Shown here one piece after another: positions 42,395 to 52,913 of a DNA stretch of 64,000 nucleotides. The stretch lies in assembly GCA_013140755.1 (NCBI GenBank), contig JABFSF010000026.1:41971-105970 (forward strand). The letters are read 5' to 3'. A program made the position numbers and the translations under genes. The notes below the pieces were generated by a model that searched no databases, was not told where the DNA came from, and saw only the letters and a program-made list of their open reading frames with translations. The first letter of the stretch is position 1; every line of letters begins with the position of its first letter. Source of the stretch: Methylotenera sp. (GTDB lineage Bacteria > Pseudomonadota > Gammaproteobacteria > Burkholderiales > Methylophilaceae).

Positions 42395-43261
42395 TTATTC
42401 AATGTTTTGAATTTGCTCACGCATTTGTTCAATCAGCACTTTAAGCTCCATAGAGGTTTGCGTGGTTTGCACCGCGACTGATTTTGAGCCCAAGGTATTG
42501 GCTTCACGGTTGAGTTCTTGCATTAAAAAGTCTAGGCGTTTACCTGCGGGAGCGTTACTACTTAAGATGCGTTTGACTTCTGAAACGTGGGTGCTAAGTC
42601 TGCCGAGTTCTTCATCTACATCAATGCGTTGCGCAAAAAGTACAAGCTCTTGTGCAATGCGTTCTTGGTCTATCGTTTTTAGGGTTTCATGCAGTTTATG
42701 TTCAAGTTTTGCTTGGTATTCTTGGTGCAAAGTAGGGAGCAGGGGTTTCACTTGAGCGACTAAGGTTTCAATGTGTTGAATGCGATCTAAAATAATGGCT
42801 TTTAATTTTTCACCCTCGCGCACGCGTGAGGCATTTAAATCTTGCAAGCCTTGTTGCACCAGTGTTTTTACTTGCTCGGCTAAGGCCTCGTGGTTGGCTT
42901 CTTCATGAATCACTACGCCAGGCCAGCGCAGAATGTCTGCTACACTCAAAGCGCGACTTTGCGGAAATATCGTTTGTGTTTGCGTTTGCAGTTGCGCGAG
43001 ATGTTTAAGTAGTTGGGTATCAAGCTGTGGGGCTTGCTGAGATTGTGTGCGCTGTATTAAGCTAAGTTTGCACTCAATTTTTCCACGGCTTACGTGGGTG
43101 CTAATAAGCTCTCTTATGCTCGGCTCTAGACTTTTTAAGGCATCATCCAGTTTAAAGTTAATATCTAAATAACGGCTATTGACTGCGCGTAGCTCTAATA
43201 TTAGGGTGGCACTTTCAATGGCTTGCTCTACTGCGGCAAATCCCGTCATGCTAAAAGTCAT
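42395..43261 (-). CDS. yicC: YicC family endoribonuclease-like protein
   Basis: MTGFAAVEQ..., ELRAVNSRYLDINFKL, GKRLDFLMQELNREANTLGSKS. Confidence 0.95.
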   Translation of the reverse strand: MTFSMTGFAAVEQAIESATLILELRAVNSRYLDINFKLDDALKSLEPSIRELISTHVSRGKIECKLSLIQRTQSQQAPQLDTQLLKHLAQLQTQTQTIFPQSRALSVADILRWPGVVIHEEANHEALAEQVKTLVQQGLQDLNASRVREGEKLKAIILDRIQHIETLVAQVKPLLPTLHQEYQAKLEHKLHETLKTIDQERIAQELVLFAQRIDVDEELGRLSTHVSEVKRILSSNAPAGKRLDFLMQELNREANTLGSKSVAVQTTQTSMELKVLIEQMREQIQNIE

Positions 43262-43473
43262 GGTGTTGAGCTTTCAAAAAATGAGAAATAAATACAATTT
43301 AAGGCATGGTATCAAAAGTAAGGGGTTTTTTATAAGAAACGCATACTTTTAGTGCCTGAGTTTTGTGAAATGCACTAAAAAACTTTAATTTACATGCATT
43401 ACACGTTATATTGGCATTAGTGATGACATTTAAATAAAAGTAACACTTTGCAGGGGTAGGTTTAAATAAAACA

Positions 43474-44436
43474 ATGGCCAAATCAACCGCTACTAAAAAT
43501 CTTGCGTTGCCAATTGGCTATCAGTTGCATGATTATGAAATTACCAAAGTGTTAAGCTCTGGTGGCTTTAGCTTTGTGTATTTGGCAAGGGATAAAGAAA
43601 AAAATGTGGTGGCGATTAAAGAGTATTTGCCAACTTCTCTTGCGTGTCGCGCTGAAAACTCAACGGTGTTTCCTAATTCAGATGATGTGTTATTGTTTAG
43701 ACATGGGCTGAAATGTTTTTTTGATGAAGGTTTAGCACTGGCTAAAATTGAGCATAAAAACATTGTGCGCGTGGTCAATTTTTTTCGCGCAAATGAAACC
43801 GTGTATATGGTGATGCAATACGAGCGTGGTAAATCGTTACAAGATTATATTTTAGGTCAGCCTGAGCCTGTATCTGAAAAGTTTATCCGCCGTGTATTTG
43901 GTGAGCTTGCCAATGGCTTGCGTGAAGTACACACTCACAAGCTTTTACACTTAGACATTAAACCCGCCAATATTTACATTCGCCTAGATGGCTCGCCTGT
44001 GCTGTTAGATTTTGGCTCATCACGCCAAACCTTAAATGAATTGCCCTCTAAAGTAGCCCCGAGTTTTACGCCAGGATTTGCCTCGCCTGAGCAGTATTAC
44101 GATAGAAAACTACTCGGACCTTGGAGCGATATTTATAGCATTGGGGCGACGATGTACTCATGCTTAACGCGCACCTCACCCATGGCGGCGAACTTGCGCG
44201 TTAAAAAGGACATGCTCACCCCAGCGGTAAATTTGGGTAAAACACAGTATTCGCAAGAGTTGTTATCGCTGATTGATGATTGCTTAAATGTGGATTTTCT
44301 TAAACGCCCCCAAAGTGTTTTTTCGTTACAAAAATCATTGCTAGAATATACGCCAAAACCCTCGCCAAAACCTAGCTTGGTGAATAAAATTGCTAATGTA
44401 TTTAATAAACCTATTTCTATTAAAAAATCATCATGA
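43474..44436 (+). CDS. Hanks-type serine/threonine protein kinase
   Basis: SSGGFSFVYLARD, VAIKEY, HLDIKPANIYI catalytic loop, LLDFGSSR. Confidence 0.95.
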   Translation: MAKSTATKNLALPIGYQLHDYEITKVLSSGGFSFVYLARDKEKNVVAIKEYLPTSLACRAENSTVFPNSDDVLLFRHGLKCFFDEGLALAKIEHKNIVRVVNFFRANETVYMVMQYERGKSLQDYILGQPEPVSEKFIRRVFGELANGLREVHTHKLLHLDIKPANIYIRLDGSPVLLDFGSSRQTLNELPSKVAPSFTPGFASPEQYYDRKLLGPWSDIYSIGATMYSCLTRTSPMAANLRVKKDMLTPAVNLGKTQYSQELLSLIDDCLNVDFLKRPQSVFSLQKSLLEYTPKPSPKPSLVNKIANVFNKPISIKKSS

Positions 44437-45350
44437 AATTTACAATCTTTCAAAATAGCCTGCAAGGCCCACGCCCTTATAATCAAGACAGATTAGCTTA
44501 TTCATACAGCAAAGATGCATTGTTGCTGGTGGTGGCGGATGGCATGGGCGGTCATCGGCATGGTGAACTTGCGGCACAATTAGCGGTAACCACAATGACT
44601 GAAGCTTTTCAGCGTTTGGCGGTGCCTGCGTTATCAAGCCCTGCAAAATTCTTAATTGATAATATTCAACAAATTCATGACATGATAGACCAGCTTACGC
44701 AAGAGCGTGAGATGCTAGAAGCACCCCGTACCACTATTGTTGCCGCCATTGTGCAGCGGGGCATGTTGTATTGTGCTCATGTGGGAGATTCTCGGCTTTA
44801 TCACTTTCGGGATAATCATTTGTTATTTCGCACTGAAGACCACTCCATTGTGCAGTCTTTGTATAACAAAGGCATGATTAATAAAAATGAGATGTCCACG
44901 CACCCATACCGTCATAAGGTGTTTAGCTGTTTAGGTGGCGATGTACCCCCGAAAATTGACTTGTCAGATAGGCAGGAGTTGATGGAAGGCGATACCATTA
45001 TGCTTTGTACTGATGGTATATGGGGTGCTATTTCAGATGATCAAATTAAGCAGATACTCAGCGGTACTTCAATCTCAGATAATATTTCTCGTTTATTAAC
45101 GCAGGCTGAAACGGTGAGCAAGGAAAATGGCGACAACATGAGTGCCATTGGTTTGCAGTGGGGTGATAAACAAAGTAACCCCTTGGCCGTTTCAACCATC
45201 ACGATGCCCATGGGAACGACCACTACCATTATGAATCCCTCGCAGGCAAGTAATCGTGGTGGTAAGCCCCTTGCCATTACAAATGATGAAATTGAAAAAA
45301 CAATCAATGAAATACAAGATGCTTTACGCAAAACTAAGCGTGTTAAATAA
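44433..45350 (+). CDS. PP2C family serine/threonine phosphatase
   Basis: [49 protein letters not shown]; overlaps the kinase stop codon. Confidence 0.95.
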   Translation: MKFTIFQNSLQGPRPYNQDRLAYSYSKDALLLVVADGMGGHRHGELAAQLAVTTMTEAFQRLAVPALSSPAKFLIDNIQQIHDMIDQLTQEREMLEAPRTTIVAAIVQRGMLYCAHVGDSRLYHFRDNHLLFRTEDHSIVQSLYNKGMINKNEMSTHPYRHKVFSCLGGDVPPKIDLSDRQELMEGDTIMLCTDGIWGAISDDQIKQILSGTSISDNISRLLTQAETVSKENGDNMSAIGLQWGDKQSNPLAVSTITMPMGTTTTIMNPSQASNRGGKPLAITNDEIEKTINEIQDALRKTKRVK

Positions 45351-45385
45351 GCGAGTATTATTTACTAAAAATTAGAAAGTCAGCC

Positions 45386-46114
45386 ATGCAAGTTTTAGTT
45401 CGTCCTAGCCAGCGCGCTCAAAATCAATTGCGCCAAGTTGAAATTATCCGCCATTACACCAAACATGCGGAAGGTTCAGTGCTCATTAAATTTGGGGATA
45501 CGCATGTGCTTTGTACCGCCAGTATTGATGAAAAAGTCCCTAGCTTTTTAAAAGGCAAGGGTCAAGGTTGGGTGACAGCAGAATATGGCATGTTGCCACG
45601 TTCTACTGGCAGCCGCATGGATAGAGAAGCAGCCAAAGGTAAACAGTCTGGTCGCACGCAAGAAATTCAACGTTTAATTGGACGCTCTTTACGCGCGATT
45701 ATTGATTTAGAAAAACTCGGTGAGCGTAGCATTCAAATTGATTGTGACGTGATTCAAGCGGATGGTGGCACTCGTACCGCCAGCATTACAGGAGCTTACG
45801 TGGCATTGCACGATGCGATTTCTACACTTATTAAAAACGGCAAACTTACACAAAGCCCGCTCAAGCAAGCAGTTGCTGCGATTTCTGTTGGCGTTTATAA
45901 AGGTGCACCAGTACTTGATTTAGACTACATTGAAGATTCTGACTGCGACACTGACATGAATGTCGTGATGACCGCAGATGGCGGTTTTGTGGAAATTCAA
46001 GGCACGGCGGAAGGTGAGCCATTTAGCCGTGATGCCATGAATGCCATGCTAGATCTTGCTGCACAAGGTATTGCACAATTGATTAGCAAGCAACAAGAGG
46101 TGTTAAGTGCTTAA
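45386..46114 (+). CDS. rph: Ribonuclease PH
   Basis: [60 protein letters not shown]. Confidence 0.97.
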   Translation: MQVLVRPSQRAQNQLRQVEIIRHYTKHAEGSVLIKFGDTHVLCTASIDEKVPSFLKGKGQGWVTAEYGMLPRSTGSRMDREAAKGKQSGRTQEIQRLIGRSLRAIIDLEKLGERSIQIDCDVIQADGGTRTASITGAYVALHDAISTLIKNGKLTQSPLKQAVAAISVGVYKGAPVLDLDYIEDSDCDTDMNVVMTADGGFVEIQGTAEGEPFSRDAMNAMLDLAAQGIAQLISKQQEVLSA

Positions 46115-46721
46115 TCAACTGGTGATTGCCACAGGCAACAAAGGCAAATTACGTGAAATTCAGCATATTTTAGCTCCCTTGCAAATTAAGGTGATTCCTC
46201 AGTCATCATTTAACGTGCCAGAATGCGAAGAGCCATTTTGTACTTTTATTGAAAACGCGCTTGCCAAAGCGCGCCATGCCAGCCAACACACAGGTTTGCC
46301 TGCGCTTGCCGATGATTCTGGCTTGTGTGTTGATGCCCTACAAGGCGCGCCAGGTGTTCTTTCTGCGCGATATGCAGGTAAAAACTCCCCCAATAGCCTG
46401 CTCACGCAAGATGAGCGTAATAACGACAAGCTACTACTTGAAATGAGCAGTATTTCAGCGCGCCAAGCGCATTTTTATTGCGTGATGGTGTTAGTTCGCG
46501 ATGCGCATGATCCAGAGCCCCTTATTGCTGAGGGTAGTTGGCATGGCACGATTTTACGTGAGTATCGTGGCACGGATGGCTTTGGCTACGACCCACTGTT
46601 TTTGGATGATAAGACAGGCAAAACCGTTGCTGAATTACCGCTTGAGATTAAAAGTCGCATCAGCCACCGTGGTCACGCCATGGCAAAACTGCTACAAAAA
46701 TTAGAGCGTTTAAGTACATGA
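46107..46721 (+). CDS. rdgB: dITP/XTP pyrophosphatase
   Basis: [40 protein letters not shown]. Confidence 0.96.
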   Translation: MLNQLVIATGNKGKLREIQHILAPLQIKVIPQSSFNVPECEEPFCTFIENALAKARHASQHTGLPALADDSGLCVDALQGAPGVLSARYAGKNSPNSLLTQDERNNDKLLLEMSSISARQAHFYCVMVLVRDAHDPEPLIAEGSWHGTILREYRGTDGFGYDPLFLDDKTGKTVAELPLEIKSRISHRGHAMAKLLQKLERLST

Positions 46722-46942
46722 GTTTAAAAGAAAAACCAGCTTGGCCAAAGTGGCTGCGTGATGATGGTAGCGTTGTGGCCTGTACGGAAAAAGTTAAAGT
46801 CATGACCGAAAATTTTGATGAAATTAAACAAATCGCCCAAGATGCGCTTGAAGACGGGTTACTCATGGAAGTTTCTGAAGCGCAAATGCGCGAGGCTTTG
46901 CACCAGTTGGTGGACTTGTTGGTAAATCCATATCAAAGATAA
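46718..46942 (+). CDS. Small conserved-looking hypothetical protein
   Basis: Overlaps the rdgB stop; acidic C-terminal helix; operon context. Confidence 0.7.
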   Translation: MSLKEKPAWPKWLRDDGSVVACTEKVKVMTENFDEIKQIAQDALEDGLLMEVSEAQMREALHQLVDLLVNPYQR

Positions 46943-46977
46943 TTCCCTAAATTCTCTCATCTGCAAGTTGGAGGGAG

Positions 46978-48237
46978 TTGGGCAAGAGGGCTGGTCTTAT
47001 CAAAAAAATTATCAAAATTAAACCTGCGGAAACATTCAAATCCATCAACCAAATCGCGCCATTGGTTGGTAATGCTACATTTTCAGAGTTGACCAACTCA
47101 CCACCACTGTCTTTATACATCCACATTCCATGGTGTGTGCGTAAATGTCCTTATTGTGATTTCAACTCGCATGAAAACCGCAACAGTTTAGGTGAGATTC
47201 CAGAAGCCGCTTATGTGGATGCGTTGATTGCTGATTTAGAACTTGCCACGCCCAAAGTATGGGGAAAAAAAATTAAATCGGTATTTTTTGGTGGTGGTAC
47301 GCCGAGTTTGTTTTCACCTGAGGCGATTGACCGAATTTTGAGCCAAGTGCGTGCGCTGACACCGCTTGAGTATGATGCCGAAATTACGCTTGAAGCCAAC
47401 CCTGGCACGGTGGACATTGCACATTTTGAAGGTTACAAACAAGCGGGGGTGAATCGTTTATCGCTTGGCATACAAAGTTTTAATGCGGATTACCTTAAAG
47501 CATTGGGCAGAATTCACGATGATGAACAAGCCATATTGGCGGCAGAGTTAGCACTGACTACCTTTGAGCGTGTTAATTTTGATGTGATGTATGGCTTGCC
47601 TAAGCAAACACTTGCTCATGCGCTACAAGATGCACAGCAGGCGGTTGCACTCAGCCCTGAGCATTTATCGTTTTACCATTTAACGCTAGAACCCAACACG
47701 CCGTTTTATCGCACGCCGCCGAGTTTGCCTGATGATGACGCAAGTGCTGAAATGCAAATTGCCATTGAAAATTTGCTAGCACAACATGACTATACGCATT
47801 ATGAAACATCAGCTTTTGCCAAGGCTGGCAAGCAAGCGAAGCATAATCTTAATTATTGGACTTTTGGCGATTATTTAGGCATTGGTGCGGGGGCGCATTC
47901 TAAGCTGAGCTATTTTGACAAAATTACCCGCGAAACCCGCCATAAACACCCTAAAGCGTATATGGAGCAGGCGTTGCAAGGCCACGCAATTGAGCGCGAA
48001 TGGCAAATTGGCTCAGAAGACTTGGGCTTTGAATTTATGATGAACGCGCTACGTTTGATCGAGGGTGTACCCTTAGATTTATTTCAGCAACGCACAGGTT
48101 TAAATATTCACACGTTAGAAACTGCCATTAAACAAGCGCAAGCCAAGGGGCTATTGCTGATTGCGCAAAGCACATTAAAACCTACGCCATTGGGGCAGCG
48201 GTTCTTAAATGAGCTGTTGGCGTTGTTTCTAGATTAA
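46978..48237 (+). CDS. hemW: Radical SAM heme chaperone HemW (start uncertain)
   Basis: SLYIHIPWCVRKCPYCDFNSH, SVFFGGGTPSLF, NYWTFGDYLGIGAGAHSK. Confidence 0.95.
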   Translation: MGKRAGLIKKIIKIKPAETFKSINQIAPLVGNATFSELTNSPPLSLYIHIPWCVRKCPYCDFNSHENRNSLGEIPEAAYVDALIADLELATPKVWGKKIKSVFFGGGTPSLFSPEAIDRILSQVRALTPLEYDAEITLEANPGTVDIAHFEGYKQAGVNRLSLGIQSFNADYLKALGRIHDDEQAILAAELALTTFERVNFDVMYGLPKQTLAHALQDAQQAVALSPEHLSFYHLTLEPNTPFYRTPPSLPDDDASAEMQIAIENLLAQHDYTHYETSAFAKAGKQAKHNLNYWTFGDYLGIGAGAHSKLSYFDKITRETRHKHPKAYMEQALQGHAIEREWQIGSEDLGFEFMMNALRLIEGVPLDLFQQRTGLNIHTLETAIKQAQAKGLLLIAQSTLKPTPLGQRFLNELLALFLD

Positions 48238-48249
48238 ATTTTTACGCAC

Positions 48250-49719
48250 TTATTTTTTTGCTATTACTAGTAAATCGTTTTGTACAATTTCAGCTTGAAT
48301 TCGTGCAATCGCCGCTTGTACCTGTGCTGGAGCCGTGCCGCCAATATGATTACGGCTATTGACGGAGCCTTCTAGTGTCAGCACACTATAAACATCTTCA
48401 CCAATTTCAGTTGCAAATTCTTGTAGAGTTGAAAGTGGTAATTCGCTTAAATCTACTTTTTTATCCACAGCGTGACGCACTGCCAACGCAACGGCTTCAT
48501 GCGCATCTCTAAATGGCATCCCTTTTTTCACCAAGTAATCCGCTAAATCAGTGGCAGTAGCGTAGCCTTCAAATGCGGCTTTGCGCATATTTTCTTTATT
48601 CACCATAAAGCCCGCCTTAACTACCTTGCCACCCTCCACTACTGGCAAACGCAACATATCAGCATAAATTTCAAGTGTCACAAGTAGAGTATCTGCCGTA
48701 TCAAATAGCGGTTCTTTGTCTTCTTGATTGTCTTTGTTGTAAGCAAGTGGCTGACCTTTCATCAAGGTGAGCAAGGCGGTTAAATGCCCATATACACGTC
48801 CTGTTTTGCCGCGCACTAACTCTGGCACGTCTGGATTTTTCTTTTGCGGCATGATAGATGAGCCAGTGCAAAAACGATCTGCAATATCCACAAAAGCAAA
48901 GCGTGGTGAGCTCCATAAAATAAGCTCTTCAGATAATCTTGATAAATGCGTCATTACCAATGAAGCGGCAAATGTAAATTCAATCGCAAAATCACGGTCT
49001 GAAACTGCATCAAGTGAATTCTCACATACGCCATCAAAGCCCAAAGTCTTAGCCACCATTTCACGGTCTATAGGGTAGCTGGTGCCAGCCAATGCCGCCG
49101 CGCCTAGCGGTAAGCGATTGATGCGCTTTCTACAATCTGCAAATCGTGCGGCATCGCGTTTAAGCATTTCCACATACGCCATAAGATGATGCCCAAAGGT
49201 CACAGGTTGCGCCACTTGTAAATGCGTAAAGCCTGGTATGATGGTATCAAAATGCGCTTGGGCTAAATCCAGCAGGCTGGCTTGCAGCTTGGTGATGCCT
49301 GCAATCACTTGGTCTGTGGTGGCGCGTAACCACAAACGTACATCCGTTGCCACTTGGTCATTACGGCTTCTGCCAGTATGTAAGCGCTTACCTGCATCTC
49401 CAATTTTGTCCGTCAGGCGTTTTTCAATATTCAAATGCACATCTTCTAAATCTAGCAACCATTCAAATTGACCCGCTTCAATTTCTTGCAAAATTTCAGC
49501 CAAGCCTTGTTCAATGGCTTTTACATCATCTAAGCTAATAATGCCTTGAGCCCCCAGCATTTTCGCGTGTGCTAATGAGCCTTGAATATCATAAGCAGCC
49601 AAGCGATAATCAAAACCAACAGAAGCAGTGTATTTTTTCACCAATTCTGCCACTGGCTCATTAAAGCGACCTGACCAGCTTGTGTCTTTTTTATTGAGGG
49701 AGTTTGTTTTTTCTATCAC
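48250..49719 (-). CDS. argH: Argininosuccinate lyase
   Basis: [51 protein letters not shown]. Confidence 0.98.
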   Translation of the reverse strand: MIEKTNSLNKKDTSWSGRFNEPVAELVKKYTASVGFDYRLAAYDIQGSLAHAKMLGAQGIISLDDVKAIEQGLAEILQEIEAGQFEWLLDLEDVHLNIEKRLTDKIGDAGKRLHTGRSRNDQVATDVRLWLRATTDQVIAGITKLQASLLDLAQAHFDTIIPGFTHLQVAQPVTFGHHLMAYVEMLKRDAARFADCRKRINRLPLGAAALAGTSYPIDREMVAKTLGFDGVCENSLDAVSDRDFAIEFTFAASLVMTHLSRLSEELILWSSPRFAFVDIADRFCTGSSIMPQKKNPDVPELVRGKTGRVYGHLTALLTLMKGQPLAYNKDNQEDKEPLFDTADTLLVTLEIYADMLRLPVVEGGKVVKAGFMVNKENMRKAAFEGYATATDLADYLVKKGMPFRDAHEAVALAVRHAVDKKVDLSELPLSTLQEFATEIGEDVYSVLTLEGSVNSRNHIGGTAPAQVQAAIARIQAEIVQNDLLVIAKK

Positions 49720-49888
49720 TTGAATGACCTGCCTATTTTAAACTTTAAAGTTGAAAGTGCTTTGTTGCATTGTCAAAAATAGAAAATGCTAAATCAGCAA
49801 ATATGAATATGCGTTAGTATAATGCAAATTAAACTCTTTTTTAGGCGTAATCGTACAAGCGCGTTGCCACTGCAAGTGAATGCGATGA

Positions 49889-50893
49889 GTGAACATGAAA
49901 AATACTAGCCAGATTCCTAACTTTAGCAATTTGGGCGTTATCTTGCGTACGCTCATTATGGTCAATAGCCTATTGGCCTTGGTAGCATTTGGTTTAAGCC
50001 ATAGTTGGCAAAGTTTTTTTATTAAAATAAGTACACTATCAACATTTGCGCAGCCTATTTTACTTATTTGTCTATTTTTACTGTATGGATGCTACCCGCT
50101 GTCAAAAAAACTTGCTTACCGTCATGCTGTTTTGGGGGTATTGAGTTTGGTGTTGTTTACCACCACGGGCATCTATGCTTTTTTTACGCAGTTTTGGCTT
50201 TTTAATGACTTACCTAGTCTGACGCGCATTTTATTTGGTGTGACTTTAATCAGTGCCGTGGTGCTGTATTACTTTTATTTGCATCAGCGCGCTTATTCGC
50301 CAGCCATTGCTGAGGCGCGCCTACAAGCACTGCAAGCCCGTATTCGCCCGCATTTTTTGTTTAACAGCATCAATGCCGTGCTCTCGCTGATTCGTAGCCA
50401 ACCCAAACAGGCGGAAACCGCGCTTGAAGACATGGCCGATTTATTTCGCGTATTGATGGCGGATAACCGTGAGTTGGTGCCACTAGCGCAAGAAATTGCC
50501 CTGTGCCGCCAGTATTTATCTCTTGAAAAACTACGCTTAGGCGATAGGCTCAACATTGAATGGCACATTGATGCAATGCCCCCAGATGCTTTAATTCCAC
50601 CCTTAATTTTGCAGCCTTTGCTTGAAAACGCGGTGTATCATGGTATTGAGCCTTTGCCCACAGGTGGTAGGGTGCGTATCCATATTTATACCCAGCAAAA
50701 AGAAATTCATTTGGTATTAAAAAACCCATACCAATTACCCAATGGTCATCATCATGGCAATAAAATTGCGTTGAATAATATTAAAGAACGTTTAACGTTG
50801 CACTTTGATCTTGAGGCTTCACTCAAGAGTAAGCAAGCCGATGGCGAATATGAGGTTCATATTACCTTACCGCACCAAAAACAAGCCCTATGA
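49889..50893 (+). CDS. LytS/AlgZ-type sensor histidine kinase
   Basis: LQALQARIRPHFLFNSINAVLSLIR (His_kinase), LILQPLLENAVYHGIEP. Confidence 0.92.
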   Translation: MNMKNTSQIPNFSNLGVILRTLIMVNSLLALVAFGLSHSWQSFFIKISTLSTFAQPILLICLFLLYGCYPLSKKLAYRHAVLGVLSLVLFTTTGIYAFFTQFWLFNDLPSLTRILFGVTLISAVVLYYFYLHQRAYSPAIAEARLQALQARIRPHFLFNSINAVLSLIRSQPKQAETALEDMADLFRVLMADNRELVPLAQEIALCRQYLSLEKLRLGDRLNIEWHIDAMPPDALIPPLILQPLLENAVYHGIEPLPTGGRVRIHIYTQQKEIHLVLKNPYQLPNGHHHGNKIALNNIKERLTLHFDLEASLKSKQADGEYEVHITLPHQKQAL

Positions 50894-51648
50894 ACACGCT
50901 ACTGCACATTCTCATTGCCGATGATGAAACTCCAGCGCGCAACCGCTTGAAAGATTTATTGTCAGATTTTAACAACACGCAGATTGTTGGCGAAGCAAGT
51001 AATGGCAAAGAAGCTCTCAACCTCGCCAGCATGTTGACGCCAGATATTGTATTGCTAGACATTCGTATGCCAGAAATGGACGGCATTGAGGCCGCGCAAC
51101 ACTTGCAAAAACTCGCTAAGCCACCCGCCATTATTTTTACTACCGCTTATGATAGCTATGCGTTACAAGCGTTTGACATGAATGCGGTGGATTATTTATT
51201 AAAGCCCATTCGTTCAGAACGCTTACAAACCGCTTTGCAAAAGGCGCGCGCCTTATTGCCTAGCCAGCTTGCCGCAATAGTGCCACTCACCCCACAAAGA
51301 ACTCACCTCAGCATTCATGAGCGTGGGCGCGTGCTATTAGTGCCAATTGCCGATATTATTTATCTACGGGCAGAGCTGAAATACATTACCGTGCGCACGG
51401 CTGAGCGTGAATACTTAATTGAAGAATCACTCACGCACCTAGAGCAAGAGTTTAGTACTATTTTTATCCGCTTACACCGCAATTGCTTAGTGGCAAGTGC
51501 CGCTATTTTAGGCTATGAAAAACGCGAGTTAAACTTTGATGCACAAGGAAATGTGAATACAGAAAAACAATGGGTGGCTTTGCTTAAGCATATTCCAGAT
51601 GTGGTGGCAGTCAGCCGCCGTCAGCAACATTTAATTCGTCAAAGTTGA
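50890..51648 (+). CDS. LytTR-family response regulator (AlgR-like)
   Basis: LIADDETPARNRL, DIVLLDIRMPEMDGIEAAQ, C-terminal LytTR domain; overlaps the kinase gene. Confidence 0.94.
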   Translation: MNTLLHILIADDETPARNRLKDLLSDFNNTQIVGEASNGKEALNLASMLTPDIVLLDIRMPEMDGIEAAQHLQKLAKPPAIIFTTAYDSYALQAFDMNAVDYLLKPIRSERLQTALQKARALLPSQLAAIVPLTPQRTHLSIHERGRVLLVPIADIIYLRAELKYITVRTAEREYLIEESLTHLEQEFSTIFIRLHRNCLVASAAILGYEKRELNFDAQGNVNTEKQWVALLKHIPDVVAVSRRQQHLIRQS

Positions 51649-51663
51649 ATAATTGTTGCCCAT

Positions 51664-52764
51664 TTAAGTTTTGCTACTCAGCCATTGTCTGCGCCAAAAA
51701 ATTAAAACCATCACGAGGGCAATGCTGAGCATGATGCTAATTGCCCACCAAAAGCCATGTTTATCTTCTAACCACGGCATGTAATGAAAGTTCATACCAA
51801 AAATACCTGCAATCAGGGTGGCTGGCATAAAGAGCATGGCTACTACCGTTAAAGCGCGTAGTTCTAAATTAACGCGCTGACTTACGCTTGCCATATAAAT
51901 ATCCATCATGCCACTTAAGCTGTCTCGAATGGATTCTAGCGATTCAATAAAATTAACGGTGTGGTCATATACATCGCGTAAATAGGGCATGGTAGCGGGT
52001 TGAAAAAAGCCTTTTTCATTGCGAGTGAGTGTGTTAATGACTTCACGTAGCGGCCAAACTGCGCGGCGTAGCTCTATGCTCACGTGTTTGAGTTGGTGAA
52101 TACTGTGTAATTCTGCATTTGTGGGTTTTGTGAGTAATTGTTCTTCTAAGGTTTCGCTAGCCTCGCCTACCTCTTCTAGTACGTTAAAGTATTTATCTAC
52201 AATGCTATCTAAAAGTGCGTAGGCTAAATAATCAATGCCCAATGTGCGCATTTGCGCTCGGCTAGCACGCAAACGTTCACGCACTGGCTCAAATGCGCCT
52301 GTTGAGCGTTCTTGAAAGGTGAGCAAAAAGTTGCTTCCTAGCACCATGCTAATTTGTTCAGAGCTGACGGACATACTTTCCTGATGATAGTAAAACAAAC
52401 GAGTTTCTAAAAACACATAGTGGTCAAATTCGTCAATTTTAGGGCGTTGTTCTGTGTTAAGAATATCTTCAATCACTAAAGGATGAAGGTTGAAAGCTTC
52501 GCCAATTTGTTTAACCAGCGCAACATCATGCACGCCATGAAGGTTTAGCCAGTGCTTTTGGTGTGGGTTGGGTTTGAAGTTTGCGAGTGCTTTAGGAGTG
52601 AGTTCGCACTCTGTGATTTCATTTGAATCGTAACTGATTTTGCTGATTTTAGCGGGTTGGTTTTGCTCAGGGGCAACATTACCAATGTAAACTAACGCGC
52701 CTGGGGGTAAGCCTGCTTTCCGTGCGTGATGTTTTTTTCTACGAGATAAGTGAATTTTTTTCAT
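51664..52764 (-). CDS. corA: Magnesium/cobalt transporter CorA
   Basis: C-terminal TLIAGIFGMNFHYMPWLEDKHGFWWA (GMN motif) and two TM segments. Confidence 0.96.
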   Translation of the reverse strand: MKKIHLSRRKKHHARKAGLPPGALVYIGNVAPEQNQPAKISKISYDSNEITECELTPKALANFKPNPHQKHWLNLHGVHDVALVKQIGEAFNLHPLVIEDILNTEQRPKIDEFDHYVFLETRLFYYHQESMSVSSEQISMVLGSNFLLTFQERSTGAFEPVRERLRASRAQMRTLGIDYLAYALLDSIVDKYFNVLEEVGEASETLEEQLLTKPTNAELHSIHQLKHVSIELRRAVWPLREVINTLTRNEKGFFQPATMPYLRDVYDHTVNFIESLESIRDSLSGMMDIYMASVSQRVNLELRALTVVAMLFMPATLIAGIFGMNFHYMPWLEDKHGFWWAISIMLSIALVMVLIFWRRQWLSSKT

Positions 52765-52807
52765 AACTGCTTGGGGTTTGCATGTTTATGCATACTATAC
52801 CGCTTTT

Positions 52808-52857
52808 AAAGCCCACTGCATAACTACTGCGCTCGCTACGTTATGCAGTGGGCTTTA
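52808..52857 (-). terminator. Strong 17-bp perfect hairpin between the TonB receptor and corA
   Basis: aaagcccactgcataac ... gttatgcagtgggcttt, 15-nt loop. Confidence 0.7.
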
Positions 52858-52913
52858 TTGTTGAGGCCTCTTCATCCTAAAAGACCTCAACAAACCCAAT
52901 TAGCCAGTGCCGA

